Position numbers and translations under genes: made by a program | The notes under the pieces: model-generated | What the model was told of the DNA's origin: nothing | The model's input: only the letters and a program-made list of their open reading frames with translations | Databases searched by the model: none | NCBI RefSeq assembly: GCF_024124665.1 | Contig: NZ_JAMXSB010000011.1 | Span: forward strand, 62,001 to 126,000 | DNA: 64,000 bases | Direction of reading: 5' to 3' | DNA from: Pleionea sp. CnH1-48 | GTDB lineage: Bacteria; Pseudomonadota; Gammaproteobacteria; Enterobacterales; Kangiellaceae | Part shown: positions 48,439-57,676 of the stretch, one piece after another | Layout: every line of letters begins with the position of its first letter | How positions within the stretch are numbered: position 1 is the stretch's first letter

Positions 48439-51021
48439 TCAATGATCCTCTTCTGATAAAATGACTCTTTCGATATCATCAAAGTATTCTTTGATATCAA
48501 GATTCTGAAACGGTCTTTTTAATTTCCCCAATGTTAAAAAATCACGCGACTTCCCGACTTCTCTCACATGATGCAACCAAGAGTGGATCAGATGAGTCGC
48601 TTCATTATTCATCCGTGTAGCAGCCGTATCAAGCGTTGTTAAAATGTGGGATAAGTAAACGTCATCTCCTTTCTTCTCTAACAACTCCTTATCTCCAGCT
48701 CGAATAGCACGCTCTCGACTTTCTGACGCAAACACTTTGGCAAGGGGTTGCCATCGAGCATTCAGTGACTCACCGTTTTTAAGGGAACCAAACGCCTGTG
48801 CCAGACGCAGAATTGCAATGCAGTTTTTATGGTGCATATTCCAGTCAGTCGATAATACAAAATGAAAAACAGGAAACACCTGAGTAGACTTATTACTAAA
48901 GAACCCAATTTTTTCCAGATGAACACTTTGGTAAGGCGTATACTGGTAGTTATCAATAGGAGTTAAATTAAATGCCTTATCAGTAAGCATCGAGCGATAA
49001 GGCATGGACTCAAATTGAGCACCCGGTTCCCACACGCATAACTCATCGACCAAGGATAACAAACTCAAAATGGGGGTATCCAGCTTACCAATTCCCGGTG
49101 AGAATGGCGGTAAGTGGTGATATAAAATAGCTCGAACAGCGGGTACTAAAACCCCTTGCTTACTAATATGGAACTGTGAGCTTTCCTGATAGTAAGCATT
49201 TTGCTGGGTTAAAACCTGTAAAGAAAAGTGAGCCGACTGCATGGCATGTTGTTTGTCACTTTTCAATACACCAAAATAAGCGCGCTCCTCTTCACCAATG
49301 ACAGAGTGTCGGAGCAAATCTTCACAACCTTCGTCGTTTTCAGCCTGCGGACACTCTTTGAGTAATGCGATGTCATGCATTAAAGCAGCTATGGCAAATC
49401 CTTTTTTTAAATTCAACGCAGCAGCACACTCACGACTGTCGGAGAGTCTTGCAATATAATGAGCTAAAGAAAAATCTTCATGAGATGCTTGCGTATCTAG
49501 CAAAACAAATCCCGTCATATAAACATCGATTACATGCTGGAGAAAAGCCACTTCCTGTCGACGATTTTTAGAATACTGCCGAGAATAAATGTGATGCGTT
49601 AGCTCAAGGAATGGCCTCGGTAAAATAATTTTTAAAACAATCTCGGCATGAAACTGTACAATATTTAGCAAACACCTCAAAAACTTCAGTGGGCGAGTAA
49701 TAAAAGCCGTCTCTCGCATACCATAATAACGCACGGTTTCATGTAACACGTATGCAACAGCTTGTTTTAGCTGTTGAGATTGACTATCACTCATTGCTAC
49801 ATTGGCTTTAAAAACATCCTGAATCAACGATTGAATAAAAGACAGCCGGGTAATATGTCGATCATACAGCGTCTGCTGACGTCGCTCATGACATTCCTCT
49901 TCGACTCCCTCTCTATGTCGAATATAATAGCCGAGAGTTCCTCGTAAACTCTTCTCAAAATCAAGACTCGTCGGAGAGTCTGGATCAAGCACTATGTCTT
50001 CAATATTCTTCCAAAATAGCAACTGTTCTTTACCCGGACCAGAATTTAAGAAGCGAGAAGAAGCAATCAATATTCTTGCAACAGGCAACAAGTCCATTTG
50101 AGTATCGTTAAAAATGGGTGATGACTCAGGCTTCAACAAGGGAGTCGCTACTTGCTGAAAAGCCGATAACATTAATAGTAAGCTTTGATTTAGTTGGAAG
50201 TGCTTTTTCGACTTATGAAGTCCACTGCAATCCGTGCTTGGTTCAATAGCAGAAACAAAAGCTTGTAATCTATGCCACCCCACTTCCTTCTTAAGACGCT
50301 CAAGACTGCGCCTAGATTGATGGCTCAACGCATTATACACAAAAGCAATCAAATAGCTGGCAAGACTGGAGCGACGATAAGAAATATCCAATTCAGAGAC
50401 ACTATCTGCTAGCTCTATCAGTTTATCAAACTGGCTAGATGTTAATAGCGGTGGCTGAGATCGACAAAAAGAATACACTCTCAGCGAGATATGTCCATAC
50501 AAACGGTTCTGTCTGAGTGTCGACACCAGATGAATCAGTCGCTTTTGCCCTTGTCTAAAGTGTGCCACCCCTTCTAATAGTAACTGTTCCTGCTCATCAA
50601 AACCTCTTTCATCTTCGTGTTGCACCAGAATCAAAAGCGGAAAAGGACAGCGACTACTATAAGTCATCGCCAAAGCAAACTTACTTTTGGGTAAGTTATT
50701 CTCTCCAACCTTATTCCAGCCATAACGATGTCCAAAACGATCAACCGTATCCGCCGACAAATCAACACCAGCCAAAAAAGCCCCTTTGTCACAATAGACA
50801 GTTCGTTGATTATCAACTCGAGAAAGTTCAGTTTTTCTGCTGCCTGTTCGGTGAAGATAGTTGGCACTCTCGTTATCCATCCACACATGCACCCGAAAAC
50901 CAGGTAGTAGCCTTTCTGCAATACTGCGAGCAATGACTTCTTGTAAAGGATCAGCTGAGTTTTCTGCGTATTTCAGCAAAAAAAACTCTACACCATAGAA
51001 GTCCTGCTCAATCAAATTCAC
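48439..51021 (-). CDS. GAF-like/HD-domain protein, last gene of a four-gene signalling unit
   Basis: An 860-residue soluble protein from a GTG with GGAG 6 nt upstream. The first about 165 residues are GAF-like ('FPLLILVQHEDERGFDEQEQ'). The middle is helical and not recognised. At about 540-665 is an HD-type metal phosphohydrolase pattern: HD pair H549-D550 ('AALMHDIALL'), a histidine in 'MQSAHFSLQVL', 'ILYHHLPPF' at about 634, and an aspartate in 'SLVDELCVW'. HD enzymes cleave phosphodiesters or nucleotides, so this may be the output of the upstream kinase and receiver. It overlaps the receiver gene by 14 nt. The function is inference. Confidence 0.72.
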   Translation of the reverse strand: MNLIEQDFYGVEFFLLKYAENSADPLQEVIARSIAERLLPGFRVHVWMDNESANYLHRTGSRKTELSRVDNQRTVYCDKGAFLAGVDLSADTVDRFGHRYGWNKVGENNLPKSKFALAMTYSSRCPFPLLILVQHEDERGFDEQEQLLLEGVAHFRQGQKRLIHLVSTLRQNRLYGHISLRVYSFCRSQPPLLTSSQFDKLIELADSVSELDISYRRSSLASYLIAFVYNALSHQSRRSLERLKKEVGWHRLQAFVSAIEPSTDCSGLHKSKKHFQLNQSLLLMLSAFQQVATPLLKPESSPIFNDTQMDLLPVARILIASSRFLNSGPGKEQLLFWKNIEDIVLDPDSPTSLDFEKSLRGTLGYYIRHREGVEEECHERRQQTLYDRHITRLSFIQSLIQDVFKANVAMSDSQSQQLKQAVAYVLHETVRYYGMRETAFITRPLKFLRCLLNIVQFHAEIVLKIILPRPFLELTHHIYSRQYSKNRRQEVAFLQHVIDVYMTGFVLLDTQASHEDFSLAHYIARLSDSRECAAALNLKKGFAIAALMHDIALLKECPQAENDEGCEDLLRHSVIGEEERAYFGVLKSDKQHAMQSAHFSLQVLTQQNAYYQESSQFHISKQGVLVPAVRAILYHHLPPFSPGIGKLDTPILSLLSLVDELCVWEPGAQFESMPYRSMLTDKAFNLTPIDNYQYTPYQSVHLEKIGFFSNKSTQVFPVFHFVLSTDWNMHHKNCIAILRLAQAFGSLKNGESLNARWQPLAKVFASESRERAIRAGDKELLEKKGDDVYLSHILTTLDTAATRMNNEATHLIHSWLHHVREVGKSRDFLTLGKLKRPFQNLDIKEYFDDIERVILSEEDH

Positions 51022-51502
51022 GCTCTACTCCAGATAAAAAGAGCAACAAGTCATCCACGTCCAGAGGCTTCGCATAGTGATTAACCACTGGCTTGCCACG
51101 ACCCGATGAATAATTCTTGTTTTTTTCATAGGATGATAATATAAGAACAGGCAGCCTCTTATTATCTTCATGAGGAGGTGGATACTCATTTTTTAACCGC
51201 TCCAAACAACCTCGCACACTGGCACCGGCATTCTCTAAATCACTGTCTGACGAAAACAACCAGGCATAAATAATATTTCCTGCCCAAATATCCAACTCTT
51301 GTCGACTGTCTATGTGCGAATCATCATCATAGGGAAATTGCTGGTCGAGGAATAAGGCCTGATAAGATTGACTATTTAACTTATCAACAGCCTCACAAAT
51401 ACTAATTGCGAAATCAACTTCCCATCCCGTATCCGAAATACGATCTTGTTCGTAACGAAAGCGATTAAAGCGCCAGTCATCATCAATCCATAGTAGTTTC
51501 AT
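51008..51502 (-). CDS. Single-domain response regulator (receiver)
   Basis: About 164 residues from the ATG at 51502, with a strong GGAGG 8 nt upstream lying inside the kinase gene's end. It is a receiver with D7-D9, phosphoacceptor D53 ('ALFLDQQFPYDD'), S123/S124 ('LILSS') and K145 ('HYAKPLDVDD'). An inserted acidic/aromatic stretch (about 58-115) lengthens the middle. There is no output domain, so it signals by contact, most simply with the HD protein whose start it overlaps. All key residues are present, so it is likely phosphorylated. Confidence 0.82.
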   Translation of the reverse strand: MKLLWIDDDWRFNRFRYEQDRISDTGWEVDFAISICEAVDKLNSQSYQALFLDQQFPYDDDSHIDSRQELDIWAGNIIYAWLFSSDSDLENAGASVRGCLERLKNEYPPPHEDNKRLPVLILSSYEKNKNYSSGRGKPVVNHYAKPLDVDDLLLFLSGVEREFD

Positions 51503-51504
51503 CG

Positions 51505-54363
51505 CTATCGCCTCCGATGCCAATGGTGGGGAAGTTTCATGGTAACCGTTACTTTATGGCGGTTTTTCTTACTGTTGGTAGACCCCGTCGTAACGGGTTC
51601 AGATTCAAAAGAAATATGTCCCTGATGTGCGGCAACAATGCTCTTAATGATAGCGACTCCGTAACCTTCACCAGCAATCACTCGAAAAGGGTCTTCCCAT
51701 GTAAAATGACTGCCTATTTCATATTGTTCGTCAAAGTCTGGTGGTAATGGGTGCCCAATATCCACTACATTAACTTTTACATGAGCACCATCAACAAAAC
51801 AGAAAACCGATATCGTAGTATTTTTGAAGCCATATTTGATGGCATTGTCCAAAATATTACTAATGGCTACATCAATCGCTGGTTTATCAAATAAAAACTC
51901 CAACGCTCCAGTATAATGAGGTTTAAACTCAAGGTGAATATTGCGTTCTTCCGCGAACACTTGAAAGCGAGACATGCAATTTTCGAGAAGAGGGATTAGG
52001 CCGTGTCGATTCGGCTGGATACGCAGTTCTTTTTGCTCACCTAGCAGGCGACTTCGGTTCACCCATTGACGAATAATTTCACTGTCCCAGCGCAACTCTT
52101 TCTGCCGAGCTTTATAGTCTTTTTCATCGAGAAACTTTTTGCATGCGTACATTGCGCTTTCTGCCTTGGATACCAACCCTTGAGCTGGAGCCATAATGGC
52201 ATGACGATACTTAGCCAAATCTTTATGTCGTTGATGACGCAAATACTCCTGAAGAATGAGCATTGACAAGTCAAACACTGCATCCTGAATGATCGCTTGT
52301 TGATGCTTAGAGAAAGGACTCTTATTTAAAACGACAAAGGAACCGTAAAAACTACGAGAACCTCCCATCGCAATAGGCGCGCCATAGTAATGCCAACCAT
52401 GATAATGACGACTGTCATTTTCTTCCTTCCAGTTTCGACGTTCGATAAAGTCTAATGTTTTTTGGCTGATGCCATCGCTGTTGCAACAAACTAGCTTACC
52501 CGTTTCATCATAGGTAAAAATAGCGATGCGACTGTCCTTGGATACAAACTTTCCCGTCCAGGATGTCAACTTTTCTTTAATAGTGTTCTCGAGTCGCTTT
52601 CCTGTATAAGAAGACAAGTCGCTGGTTAGTTCATTGAGTTCCCGCAACGATTCTACACGCAGTATTTTGGTCTGCTGAAAAAACAGATAATCAGCAAACG
52701 CCTTGCAAAAATTTTCTGCAGCATTATTTAATACCTTCCCTTGGCCACCCACTCTTAGTGTCATCAGAGCTAAAAAGCCATAGCAGCGCTCTCCTTTGGC
52801 AATCGGAACTATCATCCAACTTAAAATATCACTGACGGTTCTGGGCTTAATGAAGTCATTAATATAGTCCAGAGACACTGCCTGATTAATAGCAAGACGG
52901 GCATCATTAACATCAGGAATAAGTAATGACGAACGTAAGGTTCGAGTATGATTACATTCAACATCGTCATCAGCTGGATCAAACTGATTTAACTCTCCGT
53001 TATCCCGATAAACATGAGACTCTCCCCGTTTCTCTATCAAGCTGTGCAAATAAGTATTAGACTCATCACCTAAATACAAAAACACTCGATCTGCTCCCGT
53101 TGTTTTCATAATTTGATGTAATAAAGGCTCACGATTGCCATTAGGCATTTTTTCATGCAGTCTACTGATACGGTCGCGGGTGTAAGCTCGATAGTAAAGC
53201 TCGGTGTGTTTATCAATGCTGTCGATAAAGCGTTGCAACTGCTTCTCATCACCACTGGCGTTGAGAAAGTTAATATTGGCATCAATAGGCCAACGTAATA
53301 AAATCAATGCTTTTGTTGCGTCTTCTGCGGATTGTAATAAGACAACATTTTGAATCACTATGTCTTGTGTTAGTCGCTGACCCGCCAAAACAGATTGCAG
53401 AGCTTGCTCCAACTCATTAGAAGATACAGCCCCGGTATGCTCAACCATCATACGAATATCACTAAGCATGGCCTGAAAATACTCAAGGGACTCGCCTTCT
53501 TCTTTGCGACTTTCAAAGTCTTCGGCATTAATATAAGAATTTGAGCAAAACCAGACTTGCTGCTCAACACTTTGATAAACCGCACGATCAAAACTCAATG
53601 CTATACAGGCCTTCTGCAACACACAGCTAGATTGCAAAATATGCTGATGTGCAAATGCGTGAGACGCTGTTACATTCACCTCGTCCATTAAATGTCTATG
53701 CAGCTCATATTCAAACTGTTTATCATAAACCGCAATCATATGATGGCAACATGCTGATATTGCACTCTGATAATGTTGGCAATCTTCGATATCTTCCTGT
53801 TTAAAACTTTCGCTCTCATCTCTTCGTAAGGCCAACACAGCATTAGGTAAGTGCTCCCCTGCGGCAGAAGCCGATTTATCTTTAATATAAAAAGGTAAAA
53901 AAAACGCACTTTTTTCGGTATCTCCGTTCGACCGGCATTTCCAATCAGTGGCCTTTGACGCTTTAATACGAATCTTGTCTCCCTGCTGTGAAAGAAACTC
54001 AAAGCATCCGCTTTTGTCACTAAAGTCGTCACCCATCAGCCACTGGTTATTTCTTAATACCCACTCACAAATACCTTTGTCTTTAAAAATGGGTCGATAT
54101 TGCTTATTCCAGCAAGGAGGAAAAGGTTGCTTGGCTACAGCCTTACTCTCAGGAACACAAATACCTTCACAACGATTATTGCTGCAATAGAGCTCCATGA
54201 GAGACTCGGTTCCCTCAATCACCGTGGCCATATAAACCGCCAAATCACTCAACCCTAACTTTCGACATATATCTTGAGCCAGAGTATCTAATGATTCTTC
54301 TGGCTCATGAATCGCTAAAACTTTGGTAAGCAACTCTTCAAAACTAAGTTCGCTATAGTCCAT
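51505..54363 (-). CDS. Multi-GAF histidine kinase without membrane segments
   Basis: About 952 residues from the ATG at 54363 (a TTG 9 nt upstream is possible), overlapping the NTPase gene by 11 nt. No signal peptide or transmembrane helix is seen: it is a cytosolic sensor. Three to four GAF-like domains fill about 20-700. The first has clustered cysteines ('LYCSNNRCEGICVPE') that could bind metal or respond to redox. The kinase core follows: a variant H-box 'YRHAIMAPAQGL' (H721), N-box 'SNILDNAIKYG' and G-box 'GEGYGVAIIKSIVAAHQG'. The ATP-lid glycine motif ('VVDIGHPLPP') is divergent, so catalytic activity is likely but not certain. Confidence 0.83.
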   Translation of the reverse strand: MDYSELSFEELLTKVLAIHEPEESLDTLAQDICRKLGLSDLAVYMATVIEGTESLMELYCSNNRCEGICVPESKAVAKQPFPPCWNKQYRPIFKDKGICEWVLRNNQWLMGDDFSDKSGCFEFLSQQGDKIRIKASKATDWKCRSNGDTEKSAFFLPFYIKDKSASAAGEHLPNAVLALRRDESESFKQEDIEDCQHYQSAISACCHHMIAVYDKQFEYELHRHLMDEVNVTASHAFAHQHILQSSCVLQKACIALSFDRAVYQSVEQQVWFCSNSYINAEDFESRKEEGESLEYFQAMLSDIRMMVEHTGAVSSNELEQALQSVLAGQRLTQDIVIQNVVLLQSAEDATKALILLRWPIDANINFLNASGDEKQLQRFIDSIDKHTELYYRAYTRDRISRLHEKMPNGNREPLLHQIMKTTGADRVFLYLGDESNTYLHSLIEKRGESHVYRDNGELNQFDPADDDVECNHTRTLRSSLLIPDVNDARLAINQAVSLDYINDFIKPRTVSDILSWMIVPIAKGERCYGFLALMTLRVGGQGKVLNNAAENFCKAFADYLFFQQTKILRVESLRELNELTSDLSSYTGKRLENTIKEKLTSWTGKFVSKDSRIAIFTYDETGKLVCCNSDGISQKTLDFIERRNWKEENDSRHYHGWHYYGAPIAMGGSRSFYGSFVVLNKSPFSKHQQAIIQDAVFDLSMLILQEYLRHQRHKDLAKYRHAIMAPAQGLVSKAESAMYACKKFLDEKDYKARQKELRWDSEIIRQWVNRSRLLGEQKELRIQPNRHGLIPLLENCMSRFQVFAEERNIHLEFKPHYTGALEFLFDKPAIDVAISNILDNAIKYGFKNTTISVFCFVDGAHVKVNVVDIGHPLPPDFDEQYEIGSHFTWEDPFRVIAGEGYGVAIIKSIVAAHQGHISFESEPVTTGSTNSKKNRHKVTVTMKLPHHWHRRR

Positions 54364-55603
54364 ATCGAGCAATTTCCTTTTCGGCTTCGCTTAAGCGTTT
54401 AATAGCTGCTTTAATATCGTTAGCCATGTGTTGACGGAAGAATTCCTTAAATCCTTTTTGTGCCATCAAATCATTCACTTCATCATCATCGCTCACTTCG
54501 CCTTTTTCTATATTGTCACTCATCTTGCTCCAGAAAGAGAATGGCTTTCTTAACAACAGACGGCGCAATGTTGGCCAGCGTTCTGTAGCAGCCATCCATA
54601 AATAAATTGAAGATTGAACTGGCGGTGCCAGCTCCTGTCCATTAAAAAAACGATTAAACAAACATATTTTATTCAAACAGCGCTTTATCAAACGGGGATT
54701 ACGGAACGATTTATCCAATAATTGCTCAATGACAGCTTCTTTCATCTCATATAAATGATCAGTGTCATCAAGCTTCATATCTCCCATTTTTTTGTGAACA
54801 AACTGACTCAAGCTTTCGTCGCTCATTGTCGGTATCTTGAAAACGAAGGGAAACAGCTTCTCCATATATCGGTTCGCTTCATAGCTGTTTAAACTGGAGA
54901 ATTTATTCGCCACCATTTCGGTGACCGTAATTTGATCCATAGCCACCACAAATCGAACTCTATTAGGCTTTATCTGCGACAAACCGTTGACCAAAATACG
55001 AATACTATCCAGCAACACCAATGAAGACTCGGGACTGCATCGGTCCAAATCATCAATAAGAATAATAATATCTCTATCTGGAAAAATACCTGTAATCAGT
55101 TCAATGAACGAAGACACCAACTTATCAGTGATACTGGCAGTTGGCTCGAAGTCAGTAATCTCCTTTGCTGTCTCATACTCTTTCACCAATTTATCAAGTG
55201 TTAATCCTTTACATAGAGTTTGAGCCCCTTCGCCTAAAAAAACAGGCAAGGCTCTCATACCAATGGCCGTGGTAGCAGCCAGAGTCACTCGAAAAAGATT
55301 TCGAAGTTTACTCTCCTGCTTTTTTTCAATCTGTCGACTTTCCCATAAACAGCGAATCAAACAAGATAGTAAGCTGTCCTCCTGTTCATACTTCCAAGCA
55401 TGAAACTGAAGAACATGATGACTGGGAGTTAATCGAGTCTGAAAATGATGCAGTACTGAGGATTTACCACTACCCCAGTCTCCACTTAACAATACTGGGC
55501 TTGAGGGAGGAATCAAAGGAATAGTTTGCACCATTTTGCCAACAAAGTTCTCTAGTTCAGACTCTAGAGAGTCTTCGGCAATGGCTTCGGATAATAATTG
55601 CAT
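54353..55603 (-). CDS. KAP family P-loop NTPase
   Basis: About 416 residues from the ATG at 55603 (AGGA 8 nt upstream). Walker A is 'SGDWGSGKSS' (about 40-49) and Walker B 'DIIILIDDLDRCSP' (about 178-191). KAP hallmarks are 'FHAWKYEQEDSLL' after Walker A and 'RYMEKLFPFVFKIP' after 'FVVAMDQ'. A moderately hydrophobic stretch between Walker A and B (about 104-125) could touch the membrane, as is common in KAP proteins. KAP NTPases occur in phage exclusion (PifA) and defence operons. It is the first gene of the four-gene unit, and the next gene overlaps it by 11 nt. Confidence 0.85.
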   Translation of the reverse strand: MQLLSEAIAEDSLESELENFVGKMVQTIPLIPPSSPVLLSGDWGSGKSSVLHHFQTRLTPSHHVLQFHAWKYEQEDSLLSCLIRCLWESRQIEKKQESKLRNLFRVTLAATTAIGMRALPVFLGEGAQTLCKGLTLDKLVKEYETAKEITDFEPTASITDKLVSSFIELITGIFPDRDIIILIDDLDRCSPESSLVLLDSIRILVNGLSQIKPNRVRFVVAMDQITVTEMVANKFSSLNSYEANRYMEKLFPFVFKIPTMSDESLSQFVHKKMGDMKLDDTDHLYEMKEAVIEQLLDKSFRNPRLIKRCLNKICLFNRFFNGQELAPPVQSSIYLWMAATERWPTLRRLLLRKPFSFWSKMSDNIEKGEVSDDDEVNDLMAQKGFKEFFRQHMANDIKAAIKRLSEAEKEIARYGL

Positions 55604-55700
55604 ATACGATTCCTTATGTAGATACAACACTCCATATTCATATTTTATACAGCAGTTTACCTCCATTCTCAACTCTCATAACGAGATGAAGCAATGATAA

Positions 55701-56039
55701 CTTCTTCATACTAAAAAGAAATCTAAAAACGAGTTTTTTAATTTCCTAATTCCACTCACCTCTCTTAACAATTGCCACCACTTCGAAAAATCCATCGTCC
55801 AGATGGTGTACATTGCCGAATGACAACAAGCACCGCTGAAACTCGTATTCATTGACTTCAATAACTTTAAACATGTTAATGATAGTATCGGCCACGATGC
55901 AGGTAATCTGGTATTGGTAGATTGCGGCAAAGCACTGAAAAAATGTTTGAGGACATCGGACTTGAGTTGTCGCTTAGGCGGTGGCGAATGTGTGAAAGTC
56001 CACCTCTTCTATGAAAATAAGCTAATTATCATGAACTGA
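55701..56039 (+). pseudogene. Decayed GGDEF (diguanylate cyclase) domain fragment
   Basis: The plus strand reads 'PLTSLNNCHHFEKSIVQMVY' then a TGA at 55821-55823, then in the same frame 'KLVFIDFNNFKHVNDSIGHD' and 'LRTSDLSCRLGGGEC', ending in a stop at 56037. This is the start and core of a GGDEF domain (normal 'DPLTGLNNR', 'DFDxFKxVND', 'RxGGDEF'). The in-frame stop and GGGEC active site mark it as dead; the C-terminal half is missing. It is antisense to the flanking operon and lies between two foreign genes, so it probably marks a recombination scar. It also covers most of the upstream region of the NTPase gene. Confidence 0.75.
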
Positions 56040-56047
56040 AGTTTTGG

Positions 56048-56452
56048 CTAGTTGCCCAACAAAGGCAAATGCTTAATGCGATGATATCGCAACGCCATCG
56101 AGATACAGTGTTTCAACTCTGAATCCGGTAAAGGCTCATCCAGACGTAGCAAAATAGCTCGATTTCCTTCAAAGCGAAAGGTATCGGGATAAAGCTGACG
56201 AAAAGTTTCGACGAGTAATGATTTGCAATTAAAATATACGCCACAATACTCTGGCCTTTTCTCTTTCCAGTCCATTCTTATGGGGCTGCCACTCTTAACA
56301 ACAAAGCTGGGTTCGCCCCATTTCAAGGAAACGTCAACGTTACCTAGCTCCTCTTCTTTCGCAACGTCATAAATGAGGTCTTTAACTCGACTCAGTCGAA
56401 TATAGGCAGGCTCGGGATAACCAGAAATTTTACGCTCGACTTCCTGTTGCAT
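56048..56452 (-). CDS. DUF1801-like small protein
   Basis: About 134 residues from the ATG at 56452 (GGAAG upstream; an ATG at 56464 lacks one). 'DVSLKWGEPSFVVKSGSPIRMDW' and 'YCGVYFNCKSLLVETFRQLYP' and 'RAILLRLDEPLPDSELKHCISMALRYH' fit the YdhG/DUF1801 fold, a small beta-barrel-like protein of unknown role. It is the first gene after parP in the direction of transcription, 67 nt away. It may belong to the inserted DNA or be an older operon member. Confidence 0.7.
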   Translation of the reverse strand: MQQEVERKISGYPEPAYIRLSRVKDLIYDVAKEEELGNVDVSLKWGEPSFVVKSGSPIRMDWKEKRPEYCGVYFNCKSLLVETFRQLYPDTFRFEGNRAILLRLDEPLPDSELKHCISMALRYHRIKHLPLLGN

Positions 56453-56518
56453 AAGCACTTCCATCTAAATAATTATTTTCGACACAAATAGAAAAGTATA
56501 CCTAAAAAGACTAAACAG

Positions 56519-57667
56519 TTATTTTATCTTACGACTCACACCACTACGGTATAATAAATTAATCAAAGAGTCGACCTCAAGTAATGCACACATAAACTGC
56601 ACTACCATACCAGCAAACCATTCTTTCTGTGTCCCTTTTTGCGCCCAACGGATGTCATCATGAGTCAAGGTTTTTGCATCACGAACCTGAGTGCAAGCCA
56701 GAGCCCAGCGGGTATCATCAAGCAAGATGGCATAGTCGTAGTTTAATTGATCTTCAATCTGAGCATATTTCTCGGGCATAATTAAACGCGCGGTATCCAC
56801 CAGCATGATGTTACCTTGCTCTGATGGAATCAACCCCATAAACCAATCAGGCGAGCCAAACAATGGTGTGATGTCTTCATCAGAATAGGCATGTATACCA
56901 CCTAGTTTTTGCAAAGGCACGGCGAGAGGTAATTTACCCACTTCAAACACTAAGGTTTGGAAGCGGTCTCCCAGAATGTTGCGACTCAATTGCACAATAC
57001 GATGCTCAGAATCATGCTCAGTCGCGACATCGACTTTAGCATCTTCCTCTTTCGCTTCTTCGACGGTGGGTTCTGCAATATCAGGCTTGGGTTGAACTTC
57101 TACAGGAGTTTCAACAGGCGCTTCTGTTTTTTCAACCACTTTAGCTTGTGGTTTTAACGGGATACGAGCCAACAATTGCTCAACATCTTTAAGCTTGTCG
57201 GCCAACTCAACCGATTCGTTGTTAGCTTCTGGAGGAGTGGCTTCTTTTTCTTTAGCGCAAAGTCCATGATCATAAGCATCCACCAGACGTTCCATTGTTT
57301 TTCGCGCTTTTTCTTTCTCTGCTAAAGAGTGCTCCGGCTTCATATTTCGTTGAAGTAAAACACCCTCACTAGATACTGGCTCTTTTGCCGAACTGGTTTT
57401 GATTTCTGGTATCGAAGGCTTAACGACTTCTTCAACTGTAGGCTTGTTTTCTACCAGGCTTAGTGGTGGCGGCATATGTTCTTTTTGCTCTTTTACATCA
57501 GGTTCAGGCAGTGGTGTCTTAGGCTCAACCATAGCAGCAGGACTTGCCGTCTCTGTTGTCGATGTCTCTAATGATTCGCTGGCAGAGGTTGCATCTTCAA
57601 CAAACATATCGCTGATAAAATCTTGCAAGATATCACTTTGCGGCTTGGGATCTTTAATAGAGCGCAT
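56519..57667 (-). CDS. parP: ParP-like CheW-domain protein
   Basis: A 382-residue protein. A long low-complexity N-terminal part rich in P, E, T and V (about 30-230) is followed by a CheW-like domain (about 235-375), including 'LVFEVGKLPLAVPLQKLGGI' and 'DWFMGLIPSEQGNIMLVDTA'. In Vibrio ParP anchors chemotaxis arrays at the pole, binding ParC and CheA. The position next to the ParA-type ATPase is diagnostic. It should be followed by cheW, but foreign genes lie between. Confidence 0.9.
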   Translation of the reverse strand: MRSIKDPKPQSDILQDFISDMFVEDATSASESLETSTTETASPAAMVEPKTPLPEPDVKEQKEHMPPPLSLVENKPTVEEVVKPSIPEIKTSSAKEPVSSEGVLLQRNMKPEHSLAEKEKARKTMERLVDAYDHGLCAKEKEATPPEANNESVELADKLKDVEQLLARIPLKPQAKVVEKTEAPVETPVEVQPKPDIAEPTVEEAKEEDAKVDVATEHDSEHRIVQLSRNILGDRFQTLVFEVGKLPLAVPLQKLGGIHAYSDEDITPLFGSPDWFMGLIPSEQGNIMLVDTARLIMPEKYAQIEDQLNYDYAILLDDTRWALACTQVRDAKTLTHDDIRWAQKGTQKEWFAGMVVQFMCALLEVDSLINLLYRSGVSRKIK

Positions 57668-57676
57668 TACAATGTC

